Source of the DNA: an uncultured Legionella sp.
GTDB lineage: Bacteria; Pseudomonadota; Gammaproteobacteria; Legionellales; Legionellaceae
Assembly (NCBI GenBank): GCA_902168255.1
Contig: CABHON010000007.1
Coordinates: forward strand, 17,059 to 81,058
Reading direction: 5' to 3'
DNA: 64,000 nucleotides
The notes under the pieces were generated by a model. That model saw only the letters and a list, made by a program, of their open reading frames with translations. It was not told the origin of the DNA and did no database searches. This document shows, in pieces, positions 58,616-64,000 of the stretch. Made by a program: the position numbers and the translations under genes. Position 1 is the first letter of the stretch. Every line of letters starts with the position of its first letter.

Positions 58616-59382
58616 TGCCCCATCTTATAATCAACGCCTATTATATCAGGCGAACAACATCGTATCAAAGATTCAAAGATATCGCTATGCGAAACCTTAA
58701 AAATTTTATTTATACTTAACTTTTTAGCTTCTTCGGCGACGCGATGGCTCATAACAAGCCATGGAACATTATAAAGACGCTGTTTTTCCAGGAAGTTTAG
58801 CTGAGCAAAAAAATAAGTCAAGCTATCTACACTCAACCCAAGGGCTAGATCGATCTTAGTATTTAAAAGGGAATGCTCTTTTTCCGTCCACGTAGGTAAT
58901 ATACGTTCATAAAGAATAACTTCATTGACTGCTGCACTTCTTTCTCTTAACGTATCATCTATTAGTGTTCGACCTGACTTTCCACGAAATATAGTAACGG
59001 TCTTACCTTGCAATGATTGAAATGCAGGTAATTGTAATACACTCTCGCTTGATGGCTCTTCTGGAACTAAATCGACAGGCATTTTTGCCTCTTGAAGTGC
59101 TTCTGCAGTTGCTTTGCCAATTGCAATAGTTTTTGGAACAACACTCTTTCCATAAACATGTTCCCTCCACAATTTTACAGCGTATTGACTGACAAAAATC
59201 CAATAATCACTTTGAAACGCTTGATTAATTTGTTCAATGGATGAAATAACAGGAACAATTTCAATACTAGGTAAAACGATACATCGTCCCCCTTCATTTT
59301 CAATTGCGTGAGCTAAGGGCAATGATCTTTCTAAAGGGCGGATATTTAAAATAGTTTTACCATTTAGCCTTTGTTTATTCAT
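58612..59382 (-). CDS. hemD: Uroporphyrinogen-III synthase
   Basis: 256 residues. It closes and inverts ring D of hydroxymethylbilane to give uroporphyrinogen III. The family is poorly conserved; visible parts are KTILNIRPLERSLPLAHAIENEGG at the start, YWIFVSQYAVKLW, TIAIGKATAEAL and GLSVDSLTYFFAQL. Genomic position directly after hemC supports the call. Confidence 0.9.
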   Translation of the reverse strand: MNKQRLNGKTILNIRPLERSLPLAHAIENEGGRCIVLPSIEIVPVISSIEQINQAFQSDYWIFVSQYAVKLWREHVYGKSVVPKTIAIGKATAEALQEAKMPVDLVPEEPSSESVLQLPAFQSLQGKTVTIFRGKSGRTLIDDTLRERSAAVNEVILYERILPTWTEKEHSLLNTKIDLALGLSVDSLTYFFAQLNFLEKQRLYNVPWLVMSHRVAEEAKKLSINKIFKVSHSDIFESLIRCCSPDIIGVDYKMGH

Positions 59383-59430
59383 TCTGTTTCTATTTCCTTG
59401 GAAAATTAAGGAATTACGAAAGAGTGGGTA

Positions 59431-60381
59431 TTATAAAGACATTTTTAATACAGCGTCAGCACCCTGTGATTTTAAAATATCAGCCGCTCGTAGACCTAAT
59501 GCTTGAGGCTCTGTTAATTGCCCTTCTTCATTGCATGATAAAAGAATATCGCCTTTTGGAGAACCAACTAATCCTTGAAGCACTAATTTATTCTCTTTAT
59601 ATTCACAAAAAGCAGCAACAGGGGCACGACAGTTGCCACCCAATTGTTTCGCAAATGCACGTTCAGCTAGAAGGCATGCACTTATTGATGGCTGAGTTAA
59701 CACCTTTAATTTCTCTTGTAATTCAACATCTTGAATGCGGTATTCAATACCTAATGCGCCTTGTCCGGGAGCAGAAACCATTTCATCTGTGGGAAAATAA
59801 TGTTTAATGTGCTCTTCTAGGTTCATACGCTTCAAACCCGCTGCTGCAAGAATTATTGCATCAAAATCTCCATTTATTAATCGTTCTAACCGAGTGTTAA
59901 TATTCCCGCGTAATATTTGGATGTCTAAATCCGGACGCATAGCATAAAGTTGGCATTGGCGCCGTAGGCTTGCAGTACCTACTTTTGCATGTAAGGGTAA
60001 ATCAGCAAGATGAAGGTATTTCTTAGAAATAAACGCATCTCTTGGATCTTCTCGTTCACCAATAATTAAGAGATCAAGTCCTTGTGGTTGTTCAGCAGGC
60101 ATATCCTTCATAGAGTGCACAGCAAAATCGGCTTTATTATCCAATAAAGCTCTTTCTAACTCTTTTACAAAGAGGCCTTTTCCACCCACTTCCATTAAAG
60201 GCCCTGTTAGCATTTTGTCGCCAGTTGTCTCCAATGGATATAATTCGATAATCCAATCAGGATAATGTTGTAATAGCATGTCTTTGACTAAAGTTGCTTG
60301 TTTAAGTGCTAAGGGACTTTTTCGAGTGGCAATTTTGAGTGAAAAGGAAAAATTTGAAGGAACAGTCATAGTGATTCTCAT
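59431..60381 (-). CDS. hemC: Porphobilinogen deaminase (hydroxymethylbilane synthase)
   Basis: 316 residues, condensing four porphobilinogens in haem synthesis. Family segments are KIATRKSPLALKQATLVKDML, GGKGLFVKELERALL, DFAVHSMKDMPAEQP and, near 251, the dipyrromethane cofactor Cys in LGGNCRAPVAAF. The ATG at 60381 overlaps the preceding gene's TAA (TAATG); the next ATG at 60369 has a weak purine stretch and is possible. First gene of the hem cluster. Confidence 0.95.
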   Translation of the reverse strand: MRITMTVPSNFSFSLKIATRKSPLALKQATLVKDMLLQHYPDWIIELYPLETTGDKMLTGPLMEVGGKGLFVKELERALLDNKADFAVHSMKDMPAEQPQGLDLLIIGEREDPRDAFISKKYLHLADLPLHAKVGTASLRRQCQLYAMRPDLDIQILRGNINTRLERLINGDFDAIILAAAGLKRMNLEEHIKHYFPTDEMVSAPGQGALGIEYRIQDVELQEKLKVLTQPSISACLLAERAFAKQLGGNCRAPVAAFCEYKENKLVLQGLVGSPKGDILLSCNEEGQLTEPQALGLRAADILKSQGADAVLKMSL

Positions 60382-62234
60382 TACAAAGCAGTATGGGGAC
60401 GGGGATTTGGAGTATTTAAAAGATTATTCTTCTTGGGTAATTCATTCTGAAACAATGAACGGGTATAACTAGTCATGGCATTTGTTCCATTACTATTTCT
60501 TTTTGGCACCACAAGATCTTTTTCATCTCTTACAATATGCCTTTTGGAAGCAATAAAGTTTTTAATTTCATCATCGCTCATTTCATAGGAAGAATTTTTC
60601 TGCATAATAACGCCAGATTTAATGTCATTATTATTCCATTTTACAGCATATTTTTGAATACCATTCTCTTTATAAACAACTATCACTCCTTTTGCCATCG
60701 TTTCTTCGTTTGGTGGTGATTCCTGACGAAGAATAGAATATTCTTTTGACTTTCTCTTATTTTCAAGCCATTCATCCCGTGCCTGCATTGCTTCCTTTGC
60801 CTTAGGATCACTAAGGGCATCCACTGTTATCCAACCTCGAAATGCGGTTGCTAGGAAAGCAACTGTAGCATTGAAAATAGGTAAAATGATCGGCGTTGCC
60901 ACTAAACTTATTCCACCTGAATATGCAGCAGCGAGGGTAGTCGCGCCAGCCAAACAGCTCATACCCAAAAAACAAACAAACCATGCTTTGGCTAAACGCA
61001 AATGCCTTCCAGCTTTATCCTTTCCATGAATAATCATATTCAATCGTTGCTCACATTCTCCATAAAACCCAGGATTATTATCTCGCAGTTTTGCTAATAT
61101 TATGCCCGAAATTTTGGTGAGTTCATCTCCATTGTTTTCATTGTTAAGTTGAGCAAATTCATCCTTATTTATAAAATTTTTAATATTTTCTGAATCTTCT
61201 AACTCTTTAATTGCATCCATCCAGACGCCTTGAAAATGATAATAATTTCTCAGATCCATGGTAAAAGAGACAAACATTGAAGCAGCAAAAGACCATCCTG
61301 TTAGATCAGCGGCAGCTTGTACATTTCCTTTTAAAAATTCTGCAATGGCCATGCAACTAAACGTAATAAGTCCGGCAGCACTGATAGTATTAAGCCACAT
61401 GGAAGCATGCTCTGCCCTTGCTACTTGCTGTCTGGCCTGGGCAATATTAAACAAGGCGGTTCCGGGAATATTCCAAAGTAAGCTACCAGCAATCTCACCT
61501 ATATTGTTACCAAAACCAAAAGTAAGGCGTGGATTGGTAACAAGCCCAGGAAGTCCTAAACTAACTGCCGTTAAAGAAGCAAAAGTAAAGAAAACGTCAA
61601 TTCCCATGGTAACTAAATCAGTCGTCCTCCATTCGCCCCAAAAAAATTTTTCATAAGCCTTTTTTATTTCAATAATACTTTCTAACTCTGATTTAGATAA
61701 ACTATCAAAAAACATAACTATCTGGTTTTGCACATCATATAAAGCTAGGGTAGCATTTTCTTTATTTCTTAATTGATTAAGAACTTTTAGAAGTTCAAAA
61801 AATTTTTTAATTGTCTCGTGCTGAATAAAATCTTTCTCTTGAGAGTTTACACTAGCTGTTTCAGGTTGATCCTTTATTACCTTCTTCTCAAGTTCATTTT
61901 TTAAAATATCATCGATTATCAAATCTCGAATTTGTGTATCTTTATAATTAAGGGGTACGTTCTCAATATAGTTTTGAGCTCCTTCTGTTTCACCAATGAG
62001 TGTAAATGTGTACGCAATTTTATTCTTAGTAAGCCTATAATTAATACTTGCATAAGTTTCATGGGGAACTTCCATTGTAGAATTGAATTCTTTATTTAAA
62101 GGAGTACTTTCAGATTCTTCATCAGAGCTAGCAACAGTTTCCTCTGTACTTTTTCTAACTAACTGCTCCTGAAAAATATACTTCGTCGAATTTCGCACAT
62201 CTCCTGAAATATAATCCAATATAAACTGCAACAT
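60381..62234 (-). CDS. Unknown membrane protein, 617 aa, coupled to hemC
   Basis: Not recognised. A cytoplasmic N-terminal domain of about 205 residues (Asp/Glu/Ser-rich around 30-60), then hydrophobic stretches that suggest about four to six helices (MGIDVFFTFASLTAVSLGL; ISAAGLITFSCMAIAEFL; WFVCFLGMSCLAGATTLAAAYSGG; LVATPIILPIFNATVAFLATAF), and a charged tail rich in Lys/Asn. No signal peptide. Its TAA overlaps the hemC ATG, so both may be translated together. A haem role would be guilt by position; the composition also fits a secreted membrane-targeted effector. Confidence 0.75.
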   Translation of the reverse strand: MLQFILDYISGDVRNSTKYIFQEQLVRKSTEETVASSDEESESTPLNKEFNSTMEVPHETYASINYRLTKNKIAYTFTLIGETEGAQNYIENVPLNYKDTQIRDLIIDDILKNELEKKVIKDQPETASVNSQEKDFIQHETIKKFFELLKVLNQLRNKENATLALYDVQNQIVMFFDSLSKSELESIIEIKKAYEKFFWGEWRTTDLVTMGIDVFFTFASLTAVSLGLPGLVTNPRLTFGFGNNIGEIAGSLLWNIPGTALFNIAQARQQVARAEHASMWLNTISAAGLITFSCMAIAEFLKGNVQAAADLTGWSFAASMFVSFTMDLRNYYHFQGVWMDAIKELEDSENIKNFINKDEFAQLNNENNGDELTKISGIILAKLRDNNPGFYGECEQRLNMIIHGKDKAGRHLRLAKAWFVCFLGMSCLAGATTLAAAYSGGISLVATPIILPIFNATVAFLATAFRGWITVDALSDPKAKEAMQARDEWLENKRKSKEYSILRQESPPNEETMAKGVIVVYKENGIQKYAVKWNNNDIKSGVIMQKNSSYEMSDDEIKNFIASKRHIVRDEKDLVVPKRNSNGTNAMTSYTRSLFQNELPKKNNLLNTPNPRPHTAL

Positions 62235-62392
62235 AAAACCTCAACAAAAGTCTATTTATTATTTTATGGTAACAAAAAAAAATGAAGATAATCTGAAGTC
62301 CATAAGTTAAACTTCTTTAATCAAGCCTGCGCTTGTTAAAATTATCGACAAAGATTACTACTGTAAAGAAGGGTAATTCCTACAATTAAAAG

Positions 62393-62836
62393 TTATGCAT
62401 TGTCCATTTTGATACACTTTTCAAAACCAAAGTTGCTTTTTCCCTTGTAAGATTTTTCATAGTAAAATTTATGAATACTTACTTTATCTCGACCTAATTT
62501 GTCTTGATCCATAATAACAGAAGCAATGCCAACACCACGATCGTCTGGATTTTTGTTATCACCCACACTTTCAAAATATAAAGCTAAATCATTGCCTCGT
62601 GCTGCTGCAATGCCTGTATAGGCGTATGGCATACCAACAACATCAAAAGTAATATCGTAACTTGCATACCCTTCCTTTAATTTACTTGCTTCTTTATTTA
62701 AAGCTAATACTAATTTGGCATTAAAATTTCCATCAATGTGATCATGAATCTGGCACTCATAAGTACCGCTAAAATTTGCAGCAGAAACCGATGAAATCAT
62801 AAAACAAGAAACTAAAAAAATTAAGCTCTTTTTCAC
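62393..62836 (-). CDS. Small exported protein, 147 aa
   Basis: I choose the GTG at 62836, preceded by TGGAGTTTATA, which gives a clear signal peptide (VKKSLIFLVSCFMISSVSA, cleavage after SSVSA). The longer frame begins 32 residues upstream without a ribosome binding site. The mature protein of about 128 residues is mostly beta by pattern (NFSGTYECQIHDHIDGNFNAKLVLAL, YDITFDVVG). It has two Cys that could form a disulphide. Unknown function; periplasmic or secreted. Confidence 0.72.
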   Translation of the reverse strand: MKKSLIFLVSCFMISSVSAANFSGTYECQIHDHIDGNFNAKLVLALNKEASKLKEGYASYDITFDVVGMPYAYTGIAAARGNDLALYFESVGDNKNPDDRGVGIASVIMDQDKLGRDKVSIHKFYYEKSYKGKSNFGFEKCIKMDNA

Positions 62837-63048
62837 TATAAACTCCAAATAATTTACAAACTGGCGAACTATAACATAGATTGATTTTTTCTTATATGAG
62901 CACGATATATGCTCTGGAGAATACATTTTCAAATGTCATTAAGATAGCAATAACTTTATTAATGCTGAAAATATATAAAAAGGATTTCTTCTGAGGATAT
63001 TTTATTATTGACAAACAGATGAGTAGGAATAGAAAGAACTAATAAAAA

Positions 63049-63124
<76 letters not shown>

Positions 63125-63146
63125 TTATACTAGATATGTAAAACGA

Positions 63147-63172
63147 AATAAAAAAGGGCCTAAAACGGCCCT
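63147..63172 (-). terminator. Rho-independent terminator of the rRNA operon
   Basis: On the minus strand AGGGCC-GTTTTA-GGCCCT is followed by TTTTTTATTT. It lies between 5S rRNA and tRNA-Thr, so the tRNA would need its own promoter or depend on readthrough. Confidence 0.85.
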
Positions 63173-63186
63173 AAGCGCCTCAATAT

Positions 63187-63205
63187 TGGGTAGATGTACT
63201 ACCCA
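63187..63205. repeat. Hairpin just after 5S rRNA
   Basis: TGGGTAG-ATGTA-CTACCCA, a 7-bp perfect stem, 18 bases from the 5S 3' end. It may be a processing or terminator-assisting structure. Confidence 0.55.
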
Positions 63206-63221
63206 AGAGGCAAATTAAAAT

Positions 63222-63336
63222 CCTGGCAATGACCTACTTTCACATGGGGAGACCCCACACTATCATCGGCGCTGAGCAGTTTCACGACTGAGTTCGAAAT
63301 GGGTCAGGTGGTACCCGCTCGCTATGGTCGCCAGGA
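63222..63336 (-). rRNA. rrf: 5S ribosomal RNA
   Basis: About 115 nt. Minus-strand sequence CCTGGCGACCATAGCGAGCG at the 5' end, CCCATTTCGAACTCAGTCGTG and ATGTGAAAGTAGGTCATTGCCAGG at the 3' end match the bacterial 5S pattern, including the terminal CCTGGC/GCCAGG stem. The ends are set by the helix and may shift by 1-2 bases. Confidence 0.95.
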
Positions 63337-63519
63337 AAACTCTGCTCTTCGTCTTGAGTTTTTTATCATCGTTGCAGTCTCCAGCAACTTCAGTCATGTA
63401 CTACCCGTACACTCCCTCGACTGCTTCGACTGCGCCTCGATAAACAACTCAATACTTGAGCGTTATTCTTTTTATATCAGTGACGTAATTTTTAAGAATC
63501 CACAAGATAATTCGATGAT
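63337..63519 (-). other. 23S-5S spacer
   Basis: About 183 bases between the rRNAs, longer than the roughly 90 of E. coli. It holds no tRNA; GC-rich CCTCGACTGCTTCGACTGCG near 63413-63440 may fold and serve RNase III processing. Confidence 0.6.

Positions 63520-64000
<481 letters not shown>

Overview
The window is an AT-rich stretch of a gammaproteobacterial chromosome, most likely a member of Legionellales (Legionella, Coxiella or Berkiella-like). This rests on a LbtU-type siderophore porin, the split pntAA/pntAB/pntB transhydrogenase, the hemC-hemD-hemX-hemY cluster, and several long, unrecognised, helix- or leucine-rich-repeat proteins of the kind these host-associated bacteria secrete. The genus cannot be fixed from sequence alone.

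Layout. 1-5245: a truncated LbtU-like porin (minus) diverges from an APC amino acid permease. A broken IS5-type element follows, framed by ~150-bp inverted arms, then a 30-codon gene fragment whose reading frame stops at a possibly structured RNA-like insert. 5246-13962: an unknown protein, a YdeE-type effector-binding protein, an RND efflux pump, proQ-yajQ, a cyclase fused to a MazG domain, and a DUF4156 lipoprotein with a decayed second copy of its 5' end. 13953-35531 (minus): one nearly unbroken translation superoperon, read from right to left: rpsL-rpsG-fusA-tuf, the S10 operon, the spc operon (with a recognisable spc promoter between rpsQ and rplN), the alpha operon, then secA and mutT. 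35933-42795: deoB, two doubtful small ORFs, typA-tpiA, and a protein resembling an endonuclease/exonuclease/phosphatase domain with its motifs in permuted order. 42815-51170: a 1561-residue LRR protein, a small membrane protein and a 1008-residue protein with an internal duplication; these are candidate secreted effectors. 51399-60381: a WrbA-like flavoprotein, a Nudix hydrolase, greA, the transhydrogenase genes, and hemYXDC. 60381-64000: a membrane protein whose stop codon overlaps the hemC start, a small secreted protein, tRNA-Thr, a rho-independent terminator, 5S rRNA and the 3' end of 23S rRNA (all minus).

Together the core is growth machinery: ribosome, elongation factors, Sec translocase, RNA polymerase alpha, GreA and haem synthesis. 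Accessory genes are inserted between these blocks. Notable departures from the textbook are an RNA polymerase alpha subunit enlarged by an internal insert and a charged tail, a full-length S14 that keeps the four-cysteine zinc ribbon, an S7 with a Gly/Ser/acidic insert, a REP-like double hairpin inside the spc operon, and the cyclase-MazG fusion.
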